Positions 18,689-27,658 of a stretch of DNA of 64,000 nucleotides are shown in pieces. Position 1 is the first letter of the stretch. Every line of letters starts with the position of its first letter. Location: contig NZ_KQ948765.1 in NCBI RefSeq assembly GCF_001514205.1, forward strand, positions 435,862 through 499,861, in the 5' to 3' direction. The notes under the pieces are model-generated. The model searched no databases and had not been told where the DNA came from. It saw only the letters and a list, made by a program, of their open reading frames with translations. The stretch comes from Streptomyces griseoruber (lineage in GTDB: Bacteria > Actinomycetota > Actinomycetes > Streptomycetales > Streptomycetaceae). Made by a program: the position numbers and the translations under genes.

Positions 18689-19558
18689 ATGCAACCTGTC
18701 ATCACCGTGGGCCTCGACGGTTCACCCGAGAGCCTCGCCGCCGCCCGCTGGGCGGCCGACGAGGCCGAGCGGCGCAGGCTCACCCTGCGACTGCTGCACG
18801 CGTGGCCGCTGCTGGCGCCGGAACCGCCCCGGGTCGCCTCGGAAGTCGACCAGAACTACTGGGCGAAACGCCTGGTCCACACCGCGCAGGCCGAGTTGCA
18901 GGCCCGGCATCCAGGGCTGTCCGTCATCGGGAACCTGGTCCCCGAGGACGCTCAGGAGGCCCTGATCAAGGCGGCCGCGGAGTCCGAGATGCTCGTGCTC
19001 GGCTCCCGGGGGCTGGAGGCGGTCGAGAGCTACTTCATGGGCGATGTCAGCTTGCCGGTCGTGGCACGGGCCGGGAGGCCCGTCGTCCTGGTCCGCGCGG
19101 AGCCGGCGGACGAGGCACGGACCTCCGCACCCGGGGGCCCGGTGGTCGTGGCGCTGAAACTGCACGCGCCCAGCGACGAGTTGCTCGACTTCGCGTTCCA
19201 CTCCGCCGCGGCCCGGGGCGTTCCCCTCCTGGCCGTCCACGGCCGCAGCCTGCCGCTCCACGCGCACACACCCTGGGGTGCGGACCACGCCGTCACCGAG
19301 GAGATGACGAAGGACGCGCACAAGGAGCTGAGCAAGACACTCCGCCCCTGGCACGAGAAGTACCCGCAGGTGGAAGTGGACGACAGCATCCGACTCGCGA
19401 GCCCGGCCAAGGCCGTCGTGCAGGCGGCGCAGGGAGCGGGGTTGCTGGTCGTGGGCCGACGCGCGCACCGGCACGGCAGGGGACACCACCTGGGGCCGAT
19501 CGCCCAGGCCGCCCTCCATCACGGACGCTGCCCCGTCGCCGTCGTTCCCCATGACTGA
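18689..19558 (+). CDS. tandem universal stress protein
   Basis: 289 residues made of two UspA domains (about 1-140 and 150-289). The first opens ITVGLDGSPES and closes with the ATP-loop pattern GSRG-x9-G near 111-124 followed by RPVVLV. The second closes GRRAHRHGRG then CPVAVVP, a less canonical loop. Tandem Usps of this size are abundant in actinobacterial hypoxia/stress regulons. ATG at 18689 is chosen for ACGGAGG at 8 bases. It overlaps the next gene by 8 bases, so they are co-transcribed. Confidence 0.92.
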   Translation: MQPVITVGLDGSPESLAAARWAADEAERRRLTLRLLHAWPLLAPEPPRVASEVDQNYWAKRLVHTAQAELQARHPGLSVIGNLVPEDAQEALIKAAAESEMLVLGSRGLEAVESYFMGDVSLPVVARAGRPVVLVRAEPADEARTSAPGGPVVVALKLHAPSDELLDFAFHSAAARGVPLLAVHGRSLPLHAHTPWGADHAVTEEMTKDAHKELSKTLRPWHEKYPQVEVDDSIRLASPAKAVVQAAQGAGLLVVGRRAHRHGRGHHLGPIAQAALHHGRCPVAVVPHD

Positions 19559-21081
19559 GCCCGGTCCCCTCGCCCCCCAGCCGCCGCGGGCGGAGGTGTG
19601 CGAGACCCACACCGCGATCCTGTTCTTCGCCGGGAACCGCGCCTACAAGGTCAAGAAGCCCGTGAACCTGGGTTTCCTCGACTACACCGAGCGGGCGGCG
19701 CGCCGATCGGCGTGCGAACGCGAGGTCGCCGTCAACCGCCGCTTCGCGCCGGACGTCTACCTGGGGCTGGGCGAGGTCTCCAGCCCTGACGCCGAGGCAC
19801 CGGAACCCCTCGTGGTGATGCGCCGCATGCCGGCGGACCGACGCCTGTCCCGGCTGGTGCGTACGGGCGCGGCGCTCGACGACGTCCTGCGGGCCGTGGC
19901 CCGGCGGCTCGCCGCGTGGCACGCCGAGGCGCCCCGAGGCCGGGACGTGGACGAACAGGGAACCCGGGACGCGCTGTCATCGCGCTGGGAGGCGAGCTTC
20001 GCCCAGATCCGCGCGCTGACCGGCGAGGGCTCCGTGCCCGACGGCGTGCCCGACGGCGTGCCCGAGGTCGAGCGGCTCGTGCGCCGCTACCTCGCCGGGC
20101 GCGAGCGGCTGTTCGATGCGCGGATCGAGCAGCGGCGCGTGGTCGACGGCCACGGCGACCTGCTCGCCGAGGACGTCTTCTGCCTCGACGACGGACCCCG
20201 CGTCCTGGACTGCCTGGAGTTCGACGACCGTCTGCGGTACGTCGACGGTCTGGACGACGCCGCCTTCCTCGCCATGGACCTGGAACAGCTCGGCGCGCCT
20301 GAGGCGGCGGCCTCCTTCCTCGCCGCCTACAGCGAGTACTCGGGCGACCCCGCTCCTGCGTCCCTGTGGCACCACTACGTCGCCTACCGCGCGTTCGTCC
20401 GGGCCAAGGTGTCACTCATCCAGGCGCGGCAGGGAGCGCCGGGAGCGGAGCCGGCGTCGCGGCGGCTGGTCTCGACGGCCTTGCGCCACCTGCGCACCTC
20501 CGCCGTCGGACTGACACTCGTCGGCGGACTGCCCGGCAGCGGGAAGTCCACGCTCTCCGGTGCGCTCGCCGACCGGCTGGAGGCCACGCTCCTCAGCAGC
20601 GACCGCCTCCGCAAGGAACTGGCGGGCATTCCCCCGGAGCGGTCGGCGGCGGCCGGTTACGGGGAGGGGCTGTACACCCCCGAGTGGACGGCGGACCTAT
20701 GCCGCCCTGCTCGACCGCGCGGCGGCCCTGCTGGCGTCCGGCGAGTCCGTCGTGCTGGACGCCACCTGGTCCACGGCGGAGCAGCGTACGGCGGCGCACC
20801 GTGTGGCCGAAGGCGCCGACGCCGATCTGATCGCCCTGCACTGCCGGGTTCCCGACGAGATCTCCGCGGCCCGTCTGAGCACGCGGGCCCCCGGGGCCTC
20901 CGACGCCGACCTCGACATCGCCGCCGCCATGGCGGCGAGGGAGCCGCCATGGCCCGAGGCCGTCACCGTCGACACGAGCGGGCCGCTGGAATCCGCCGTC
21001 TCGCGGGCGCTGGCCGCCGTACGACCATGGGGCACCGGCCAGGCACCGGTCTTCCGCCGCCCCTACATGGAACCGGACTAG
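19551..21081 (+). pseudogene. frameshifted phosphotransferase/P-loop kinase fusion
   Basis: A gene of the family joining an aminoglycoside-phosphotransferase-like domain (AYKVKKPVNLGFLDY near 24; GHGDLLAEDVF near 201) to a C-terminal P-loop kinase (GGLPGSGKST near 325). The frame is intact from 19551 to about 20695 (YTPEWTAD). The homologous continuation (TYAALLDRAAALL through FRRPYMEPD, stop at 21081) lies in the +1 frame. The simplest cause is loss of two bases (AC) at GCGGACCTAT near 20693-20699, or a base-call error. As written, translation runs on in the wrong frame past the P-loop, so the kinase half would be non-functional. Confidence 0.8.
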
Positions 21082-21119
21082 ACGGGCAACCGGGAAACCG
21101 CCTGCCCTCTCGGGGTGAG

Positions 21120-21629
21120 TCAGTCGTCGCCCCCGCCGCCCGACGCCGTCTTGGAGAAGCCGTCGTGCCACGCGGCCTTCGCCCCCGAGTCGCCGATGCG
21201 GTAGACGTCCACGACGGCTCCCGCGGCCACCACGAGGGACAGCACCGCAGCCGCGACGCGCACCGGTGCGGCGGGCCGCCGCGTGCGGCCCGCGGCCCCG
21301 GACGCGGCGGTACGGCCCGACGCCCACCAGACGAGGGCGGCCAGGACGAACAGGCCCCCGGCCCAGGGGAGCAGGCCATCGCCCAGCTCGGCGTGCCGGC
21401 GCACCAGCGCGTTGCCGTCGACGTGTCCCTCCAGCCATTCGCCGGCCTCCGCGGTGAGCGGAACGCTCACGAGGGTGACCAGGGCGAGCAGGGGCAGCAC
21501 GACGCCCATGCGCTGTGCCGCCTTGGGCCAGATCACACCGACCACGAGTGCCAACGCGGTCAGGGGAACGAGGACGACAACGAAGTGCACGAGCAGTATG
21601 TGTGCGGGCAGGCCGTTGACCAGGCTCAT
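21120..21629 (-). CDS. DUF2231-like membrane protein
   Basis: 169 residues with four helices; the N-terminal LPAHILLVHFVVVLVPL matches DUF2231 membrane proteins. A loop near 55-75 carries GEWLEGHVDGNALVRRHAELG with several His, as seen in that family. The C-terminus is short and soluble, ending in Gly/Asp. ATG at 21629 has GGAGGAG six bases upstream; a more upstream start lacks one. Function is unknown; a haem- or metal-binding role is only suspected. Confidence 0.85.
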   Translation of the reverse strand: MSLVNGLPAHILLVHFVVVLVPLTALALVVGVIWPKAAQRMGVVLPLLALVTLVSVPLTAEAGEWLEGHVDGNALVRRHAELGDGLLPWAGGLFVLAALVWWASGRTAASGAAGRTRRPAAPVRVAAAVLSLVVAAGAVVDVYRIGDSGAKAAWHDGFSKTASGGGGDD

Positions 21630-21807
21630 CGGCGACTCCTCCAGAGATGTGGGCACCCACTGTGTCGATCGGGCGCGTCAGACTGGCACAGGAACCTCTC
21701 AGCTTCCTCTGAGAACCACGCGGCTGGTCCCGGCAGTTGACGACCGCATCGCGCGGCGCGGGCGAGGCCGCGCGGGAGGGACCGCCCACGACGTGGCCGG
21801 CCGTGGC

Positions 21808-22548
21808 TCACACCGCTCGCAGTCCGTGGTGCCGGAACTGTTCACGGACCCGCTCGACGAGGTCCCGGTCCGGCGTCGGGGTGTCCTTCAGCGGGAAGGG
21901 GATGCCGAGGGCGTCGTACTTGTGGGCGCCGAGCTTGTGGAACGGCAGGACGTCGACCCGCTCCACGGTGCTCAGGCCCGCGAGGAAGGCGCCCAGGCCG
22001 TCCACGGCCGTCTCGTCGTCGGTCCAGCCGGGGACGAGGACGTAGCGGATCCGCACGGGGACGCCGAGCCGGTCCAGGCGGGTGGCGAAGTTCAGGGTGG
22101 GGGCGAGTGCGCCGCCGGTCAGCTTCCGGTAGGTGCCGATGTCGAAGGACTTGATGTCCAGCAGGACCAGGTCGGTTTCGGCGAGGAGCGCGTCGTCGGC
22201 GCGGGCGCCGAGGAAGCCGGAGGTGTCGAGGGCGGTGTGCAGCCCGGCCGCCTTGCAGCGCCGCAGGATCTCGCCGGTGAAGGCGGACTGGAGCAGGGGC
22301 TCGCCGCCGGTGATCGTCACCCCTCCCCCGGCCGTGGTGAGGAAGGCGCGGTACTTCTCGATCTCCGCCATCACCTCGTCCACCGTGGTCTCCCGGCCGT
22401 CGCGCATGTGCCAGGTGTCGGGGTTGGCGCAGTACAGGCAGCGCAGGGGGCAGCCGCTGACGAAGAGGACGAACCGGGTCCCGGGACCGTCCACGCCGGT
22501 GGACAGGTCCCAGGAGTGGATCCGGCCGGTCGCCGTCATCGTGCTCAC
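21808..22548 (-). CDS. pflA: pyruvate formate-lyase activating enzyme (radical SAM)
   Basis: 246-residue radical SAM enzyme with the cluster motif C33-x3-C37-x2-C40, and [14 protein letters not shown] near 75-88. It installs the glycyl radical on PflB using S-adenosylmethionine. The length and [14 protein letters not shown] entry are typical PflA. The start overlaps the pflB stop by 4 bases (ATGA), so expression is coupled. The activity is strictly oxygen-sensitive, which makes the operon notable in a presumed aerobe. Confidence 0.95.
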   Translation of the reverse strand: MSTMTATGRIHSWDLSTGVDGPGTRFVLFVSGCPLRCLYCANPDTWHMRDGRETTVDEVMAEIEKYRAFLTTAGGGVTITGGEPLLQSAFTGEILRRCKAAGLHTALDTSGFLGARADDALLAETDLVLLDIKSFDIGTYRKLTGGALAPTLNFATRLDRLGVPVRIRYVLVPGWTDDETAVDGLGAFLAGLSTVERVDVLPFHKLGAHKYDALGIPFPLKDTPTPDRDLVERVREQFRHHGLRAV

Positions 22549-24806
22549 AGCGATCCGTGGAAGGTGCGGCTGATGACGTCGAGCTGCTGCTCACGGGTCA
22601 GCCGGACGAAGTTGACGGCGTATCCGGAGACCCGGATCGTCAGCTCCGGGTACTTCTCCGGGTGCTCCATGGCGTCCTCCAGCACGGCCCGGTCCAGGAC
22701 GTTGACGTTCATGTGGAAGCCGCCGGCCGACATATAGGCGTCGAGGATGCCGACCAGGTGGCCGGCCCGCTCGGCCGGGTCGTGCCCCAGTCCCTCCGGG
22801 GTGATCGTCGTGGTGAGCGAGATGCCGTCCCGGGCCTGTTCGTACGGCAGCTTGGCGACCGACAGCGCGGAGGCGGCCACCCCGTGCCGGTCCCGGCCGT
22901 TCATCGGGTTGGCACCCGGGGCGAAGGGCTGTCCGGACCGGCGTCCGTCGGGGGTGTTGCCGGTGTGCTTGCCGTAGACGACGTTCGAGGTGATCGTCAG
23001 CACGGACTGGGTGTGTTCGGCGTCCCGGTAGGTGGGGTGCCGGCGGACCTTGGCCATGAAGGACTCCACCAGGCCGACGGCGATGGCGTCGGCGCGGTCG
23101 TCGTTGTTGCCGTAGGCCGGGAAGTCGCCCTCGGTACGGAAGTCGACGGCGAGCCCGGTCGCGTCCCGGAACACCTTGACCCGCGCGTGCTTCACGGCCG
23201 ACAGGCTGTCCGCCGCGACCGACAGCCCCGCGATGCCGCAGGCCATGAAGCGGTGCACGGGGTGGTCGTGCAACGCCATCTCCAGGCGTTCGTAGGCGTA
23301 CTTGTCGTGCATGTAGTGGATGACGTTGAGCGTGTTGACGTATGTCTCGGCCAGCCAGTCCAGTACGCGGTCGTAGGCCGCCGCGAGCTCCTCGTAGTCC
23401 AGGTACTCGCCGGTCAGCGGAGGCATCGCGGGGGTGACCTGGTCGCCGGTCATCTCGTCCCGGCCGCCGTTGACGGCGTACAGCAGCGCCTTCGCCAGGT
23501 TGACCCTGGCGCCGAAGAACTGCATCTCCTTGCCCACCGCCATGGCGGAGACGCAGCAGGCGATCGCGGTGTCGTCGCCGTTGCGGGGGCGCAGCAGTTC
23601 GTCGGACTCGTACTGGACGGCGCTTGAGTCGATGGAGACCTGGGCGCAGAACTCCTTGAAGCCCGCGGGCAGTCGGGGCGACCAGAGCACGGTGAGGTTG
23701 GGTTCGGGGGCGGGGCCGAGGTTGTGGAGGGTCTGCAGGAAGCGGAAGGAGGTGCGGGTGACCAGGGGGCGGCCGTCCGTGCCGATGCCGCCGATCGACT
23801 CGGTGACCCAGGTGGGGTCGCCGGAGAACAGGGCGTCGTACTCGGGGGTGCGCAGGAAGCGCACGATCCGCAGCTTGATCACGAAGTCGTCGATCAGCTC
23901 CTGGGCGCGGGTCTCGTCGATGGTCCCCTCGTCCAGGTCGCGCTGGAGGTAGACGTCGAGGAAGGTCGAGGTGCGGCCCAGCGACATCGCGGCGCCGTTC
24001 TGTTCCTTCACGGCGGCGAGGTAGCCGAGGTAGAGCCACTGCACCGCCTCGTGCGCGCCGGCCGCGGGGCGGGAGACGTCACAGCCGTAGGACGCCGCCA
24101 TACGGGTCAGTTCGCCCAGCGCGTTGATCTGTTCGGCGAGTTCCTCGCGGTCGCGGATCACCTGCTCGGTCGACGGCTCGGCGTCCAGCCGGGCGCGCTC
24201 GGCCCGCTTGGCCCCGATCAGCCGGTCGGTGCCGTACAGGGCCACCCGCCGGTAGTCGCCGATGATCCGGCCCCGGCCGTAGGCGTCCGGCAGTCCGGTG
24301 ATGATGCCGACCTTGCGGGCGGTGCGCATCTCGGGCGTGTAGGCGTCGAAGACACCGTCGTTGTGGGTCTTGCGGTAGGTGCCGAAGACCTTCGTCACGA
24401 ACGGGTCGGGTTCGTAGCCGTACGCCTTCAGGCCGTTCTCCACCATGCGCAGGCCGCCGTTCGGCATGATCGCGCGCTTGAGCGGGGCGTCCGTCTGGAG
24501 GCCGACGATCAGTTCACGGTCCCGGTCGATCCAGCCGGGCGCGTGCGAGGTGATGGTCGAGGGGGTCGTGGCGTCCACATCGAGGATGCCCCGCGCCCGC
24601 TCCTCGGGGAACAGCGAGGCGACCTTCTCCCAGACGGCGCGCGTACGGTCCGTCGGGCCGGTCAGGAAGGACGCGTCACCCTCGTACGGCGTGTAGTTGG
24701 CCTGGATGAAGTCACGCACGTCGATCAGCTCGCGCCAGCGGGCCCCGGCGAAGCCTCTCCAGGCGGCCGGGGTGACCCGTTCAGCGGCTGTCACGGTCGC
24801 GGTCAT
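22545..24806 (-). CDS. pflB: formate C-acetyltransferase (pyruvate formate-lyase)
   Basis: 753 residues, full length for PflB. It converts pyruvate and CoA to acetyl-CoA and formate without oxygen. The adjacent catalytic cysteines are in [11 protein letters not shown] near 415. The glycyl radical loop [12 protein letters not shown] is near 725-732, close to the C-terminus; the substrate motif [11 protein letters not shown] is near 93. ATG at 24806 is preceded by GAGAGGAA. No focA formate channel or formate dehydrogenase is adjacent. The gene is intact at every motif checked, so it is probably functional under hypoxia. Confidence 0.96.
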   Translation of the reverse strand: MTATVTAAERVTPAAWRGFAGARWRELIDVRDFIQANYTPYEGDASFLTGPTDRTRAVWEKVASLFPEERARGILDVDATTPSTITSHAPGWIDRDRELIVGLQTDAPLKRAIMPNGGLRMVENGLKAYGYEPDPFVTKVFGTYRKTHNDGVFDAYTPEMRTARKVGIITGLPDAYGRGRIIGDYRRVALYGTDRLIGAKRAERARLDAEPSTEQVIRDREELAEQINALGELTRMAASYGCDVSRPAAGAHEAVQWLYLGYLAAVKEQNGAAMSLGRTSTFLDVYLQRDLDEGTIDETRAQELIDDFVIKLRIVRFLRTPEYDALFSGDPTWVTESIGGIGTDGRPLVTRTSFRFLQTLHNLGPAPEPNLTVLWSPRLPAGFKEFCAQVSIDSSAVQYESDELLRPRNGDDTAIACCVSAMAVGKEMQFFGARVNLAKALLYAVNGGRDEMTGDQVTPAMPPLTGEYLDYEELAAAYDRVLDWLAETYVNTLNVIHYMHDKYAYERLEMALHDHPVHRFMACGIAGLSVAADSLSAVKHARVKVFRDATGLAVDFRTEGDFPAYGNNDDRADAIAVGLVESFMAKVRRHPTYRDAEHTQSVLTITSNVVYGKHTGNTPDGRRSGQPFAPGANPMNGRDRHGVAASALSVAKLPYEQARDGISLTTTITPEGLGHDPAERAGHLVGILDAYMSAGGFHMNVNVLDRAVLEDAMEHPEKYPELTIRVSGYAVNFVRLTREQQLDVISRTFHGSL

Positions 24807-24896
24807 CGCCGTTCCTCTCCTCGGTCCGTGTCCTGCGCTTCGATGCTCGTCGACCGCGATCGCCACGGGGAGTGCCGGACAGCGCCTTCACCCGGG

Positions 24897-24927
24897 CCGT
24901 CCGGCCCTCGGCCACCGGGCCGGACGG
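24897..24927. terminator. hairpin downstream of the carbamate-kinase remnant
   Basis: CCGTCCGGCCC and its perfect complement GGGCCGGACGG flank a 9-base loop. It lies past the stop of the leftward remnant at 24959 and upstream of pflB, so it would stop read-through into the pfl operon. Confidence 0.6.
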
Positions 24928-24958
24928 TCCGCCGCCGCCCGCCGCCCGCCGCCGGCGG

Positions 24959-25084
24959 TCAGGCGCCCGAGCGGCCGCGCACGATCTCGTACGCCGCGTC
25001 CAGGGTCCCGATGTCGAGCAGTCCGTGGACGCGTTCACCGCGGTGCAGCAGGGCGTTGCCGCCGAGGGCGACGACGATGCGCAT
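24959..25084 (-). pseudogene. carbamate kinase remnant, internally deleted
   Basis: A 41-codon frame that begins exactly like carbamate kinase (MRIVVALGGNALLHRGE) and ends like its C-terminus (DIGTLDAAYEIVRGRSGA). The roughly 270 residues between, including the catalytic domain, are missing, which suggests an in-frame deletion. Translation signals survive: GAGGAG lies 7 bases before the ATG. Carbamate kinase makes ATP from carbamoyl phosphate in fermentative metabolism, fitting the pfl neighbourhood. The peptide cannot be an enzyme. Confidence 0.7.
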
Positions 25085-25088
25085 GGCT

Positions 25089-25124
25089 GTGCTCCTCGTG
25101 CTCCTCGTGCTCCTCGTGCTCCTC
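25089..25124. repeat. 9-bp tandem repeat carrying ribosome-site sequence
   Basis: Four perfect copies of GTGCTCCTC (GAGGAGCAC on the minus strand) sit immediately upstream of the carbamate-kinase remnant start. Each copy contains GAGGAG, so the repeat is an array of Shine-Dalgarno sequences. It is likely slippage-prone. Confidence 0.85.
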
Positions 25125-25265
25125 GTGCCCGCCGGTGCCGAGTGGCCCCGGCTTCGGACCGGACGACCCATGGTCGTCGCGGGACCGTGGGCACACGCTG
25201 GTCCTGGCTCTTCACGCCCCTCGGCCCCACCGCCCAGTCACCGGACGAACCTCGAAGGAGTGGCC
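25125..25265. other. promoter region of the CBS-BON gene
   Basis: About 140 bases upstream of the CBS protein with no coding signal. GAAGGAG (25254-25260) is the ribosome site. No clear operator was found. Confidence 0.35.
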
Positions 25266-25961
25266 ATGCACGGCACCCCGCACATCGTCAGCGATGTCAT
25301 GACCCACACGGTCGCCGCGGTCGGCCGCAAGGCGGCGTTCAAGGACATCGTGCGGATGATGCAGGACTGGAAGGTCAGCGCCCTGCCCGTGATCGAGGGC
25401 GAGGGCCGCGTCGTCGGGGTCGTCTCGGAGGCGGATCTGCTGCCCAAGGAGGAGTTCCGCGACAGCGACCCGGACCGGTACACGCAACTGCGGCGCCTGA
25501 AGGACCTGGCCAAGGCCGGCGCCGTGAGCGCGGAGGAACTCATGACCTCCCCCGCGCTCACCGTCCGCGCGGACGCCACACTGGCCCAGGCCGCCCGGAC
25601 CATGGCCCGGGCGAAGGTCAAGCGGCTCCCGGTGGTCGATGCCGTGGGCATGCTCCAAGGGGTCGTCAGCCGTGCCGACCTGCTCAAGGTCTTCCTCCGC
25701 GCCGATGAGGAGATCGCCGAGGAGGTACGGCGCGAGGTCGTGTCCTACCTGTTCCCCCTGCCGGGCTCCAGCGTGCGGGTAGCCGTGCGCGACGGCGTGG
25801 TGAGGCTCGTCGGCCAGGTCCGGGACACCTCACTGGTACCGGTGGCGGCGAGACTGGTCCGCGCCGTCGAGGGTGTCGTGGACGTGGACTTCGACCTCTC
25901 CCGCGGCACAGCGCCGGGGGACACGCCCGCGGCGGACACCGAGAGCCTCGGTTCCCCTTGA
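25266..25961 (+). CDS. CBS-pair and BON domain protein
   Basis: 231 residues: two CBS repeats (about 7-60, VMTHTVAAVGRKAAFKDIV; and about 95-150, MTSPALTVRADATLAQAAR), then a BON domain (about 155-225, VRVAVRDGVVRLVGQV). CBS pairs bind adenine nucleotides and report energy charge; BON domains bind membranes or partners. This three-part protein recurs beside universal stress proteins in actinobacterial low-oxygen clusters. ATG has GAAGGAG 5 bases upstream. Probably a regulatory protein; its partner is unknown. Confidence 0.93.
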   Translation: MHGTPHIVSDVMTHTVAAVGRKAAFKDIVRMMQDWKVSALPVIEGEGRVVGVVSEADLLPKEEFRDSDPDRYTQLRRLKDLAKAGAVSAEELMTSPALTVRADATLAQAARTMARAKVKRLPVVDAVGMLQGVVSRADLLKVFLRADEEIAEEVRREVVSYLFPLPGSSVRVAVRDGVVRLVGQVRDTSLVPVAARLVRAVEGVVDVDFDLSRGTAPGDTPAADTESLGSP

Positions 25962-26361
25962 CGCCTCCCCGCTCGTCGAGGGTCGTCGACGCCCCGGTCC
26001 ACGAGGCGATGCGCGCCTCCACCGACGGCATCCTGTGACGGGTATCGCGGGCGTATCGGAAATCGCATACGCCACCGCAACCGGCCTCCGTGTCCCATGG
26101 GCGCATGAACCCCGACGCATCCCTGGCAACACCGTCCCGCCGCAGGCGCGGGACCGTGCTCCCCGGCCCGCCGCGGTCGCCGAGCGGGGCCCCCTAGGGC
26201 TTGGGCCTGGGCCTGGACGGCCGGCCCCGCGGGCATCGGTCCGATCCGGGCGAGGTGCCGGCGCAGGAGAACGTGTGTGCCGTTCACCGGTGTGGAGGGC
26301 GCGCGAAGCGGGCCGCCCCGGCGTCGGGTGTGCTCGGCTACGCTGGACGCGGAGGTGCCAA
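25962..26361. other. intergenic region between CBS and pobA genes
   Basis: 400 bases without a supportable gene; frames here are Arg/Pro-rich shadows. AT-richer tracts near 26040-26075 (ATCGCGGGCGTATCGGAAATCGCATACGCC) may hold a promoter. GGAGG at 26351-26355 serves the next gene. Nothing else was recognised. Confidence 0.4.
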
Positions 26362-27573
26362 GTGGCGGCAGATCAGCGGGAGTTGCGCGAGGCGCCGGAG
26401 TCCACGACCGTCGTGGTGATCGGTGCGGGTCCGGCCGGGCTGACCGTGGCCACGCTGCTGCGCAGATGCGGCATCGACTGTGTCGTCCTGGAGCGCCGCA
26501 GCCGCGAGTACGTCGCGCAGCGGCAGCGGGCCGGCATCGTCGAGAGCCGTGCCGTCCGGATGTTCGCGTCCTGGGGGCTGGCCGACCTGGTGCTGGGCGG
26601 CCCGCCGCACGACGGCATCCTGGAGTTCAGGGTGGACGGCGAGAGCCACCTCGTCGACGACCGCGACGGCTCCGAGGGCCCCGGGGCGCGGCTGTGTCCC
26701 CAGCAGGTCCTGGTCCAGAAGCTCACCGCCGCCTGTCTCGCCGACGGCGGCGACCTGCGCCACGAGGCGGCCGACGTCTCCCTGCACGACCTGACCGGCG
26801 ACCGCCCGACCGTCCGCTACCGCTCCGCCGACGGCACCCTGCACACGATCACCTGCGACTTCGTCGCCGGCTGCGACGGTGATCACGGCGTCACCCGCAC
26901 CGCCGTCCCCGACGGCGTCCTCACCGCGCACACCCACGACCACGGCATCGGCTGGCTCACCGTCCTCGCCGATGCCCCGCCCCCCGCCCACCCCCTGCTC
27001 GCCGTCAGCTCACAGGGCTTCGCCGCACACTTTCCCCGCGGACCGCACAGCAGCCGCTACTACCTCCAGTGCCCGCCCGACGACCACCCCGACGCCTGGC
27101 CCGACGACCGCGTCTGGGACGCGCTGCGCACCAGGCTCGCCGACCCCGCCCTCGTCGCGGGCCCGATCACCGACCGCGAGACCTTCCGGCTGCGCAGCCT
27201 CGTCCACGACCCGATGCGGTACGGCCGGCTGTTCCTCGTCGGGGACGCCGCCCACATCGTGTCCCCCATGGGCGGCAAGGGCATGAACCTCGCCCTGTAC
27301 GACGCCGACCTCTTCGTCCGTGCGGTTCGGGACCATGTCCGCGACCAGGACGACACCGGGCTGCGCACCTACTCGCAGCGCTGCCTGCGGCGTGTCTGGA
27401 ACGACCAGGAGTTCTCCCACTGGCTGACCCGGACGGTCCACGACGCCGGCGACGACACCGACTCCGGCCCGTTCCTGCGCCAACTGGCCCGCTCCCGCCT
27501 CGACCGGCTCTTCACCTCCCCGACGGCCGCGCAGGCCTTCGCGGAACTGATGACCGGGCTGGACCCGGCCTGA
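26362..27573 (+). CDS. pobA: 4-hydroxybenzoate 3-monooxygenase
   Basis: 403-residue class A flavin monooxygenase. The FAD-binding VVVIGAGPAGLTVATLL is near 20, the second FAD motif FLVGDAAHIVSPMGGKGMNLA near 293, and RQRAGIVES near 52 with HDGI near 83 follows the PobA layout. It converts 4-hydroxybenzoate to protocatechuate with NAD(P)H and O2. The GTG at 26362 has GGAGG six bases upstream; longer frames lack protein character. No pca genes or regulator are adjacent, so its product must feed a pathway encoded elsewhere. Another phenolic substrate cannot be excluded. Confidence 0.88.
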   Translation: MAADQRELREAPESTTVVVIGAGPAGLTVATLLRRCGIDCVVLERRSREYVAQRQRAGIVESRAVRMFASWGLADLVLGGPPHDGILEFRVDGESHLVDDRDGSEGPGARLCPQQVLVQKLTAACLADGGDLRHEAADVSLHDLTGDRPTVRYRSADGTLHTITCDFVAGCDGDHGVTRTAVPDGVLTAHTHDHGIGWLTVLADAPPPAHPLLAVSSQGFAAHFPRGPHSSRYYLQCPPDDHPDAWPDDRVWDALRTRLADPALVAGPITDRETFRLRSLVHDPMRYGRLFLVGDAAHIVSPMGGKGMNLALYDADLFVRAVRDHVRDQDDTGLRTYSQRCLRRVWNDQEFSHWLTRTVHDAGDDTDSGPFLRQLARSRLDRLFTSPTAAQAFAELMTGLDPA

Positions 27574-27642
27574 GCCCCGCACCGGCACCTGCCCCGTGGT
27601 CGTCGCCGACACCGCCGGTGCCGGAGCGCCTCATCGGGGCTC
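27572..27642. terminator. bidirectional two-tier hairpin between convergent genes
   Basis: Outer arms GAGCCCCG (27572-27579) and CGGGGCTC (27635-27642) enclose inner arms CCGGCACC (27582-27589) and GGTGCCGG (27617-27624). It sits between the stops of pobA and the convergent DUF4157 gene and should terminate both. Confidence 0.6.
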
Positions 27643-27658
27643 CCTGACGACGAGCGGG

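Noticed and set aside
26101..26361. Upstream extension of the pobA frame
   Set aside because: The frame stays open but is Arg/Pro-rich; GGAGG six bases before the GTG at 26362 and onset of the FAD motif fix the start.
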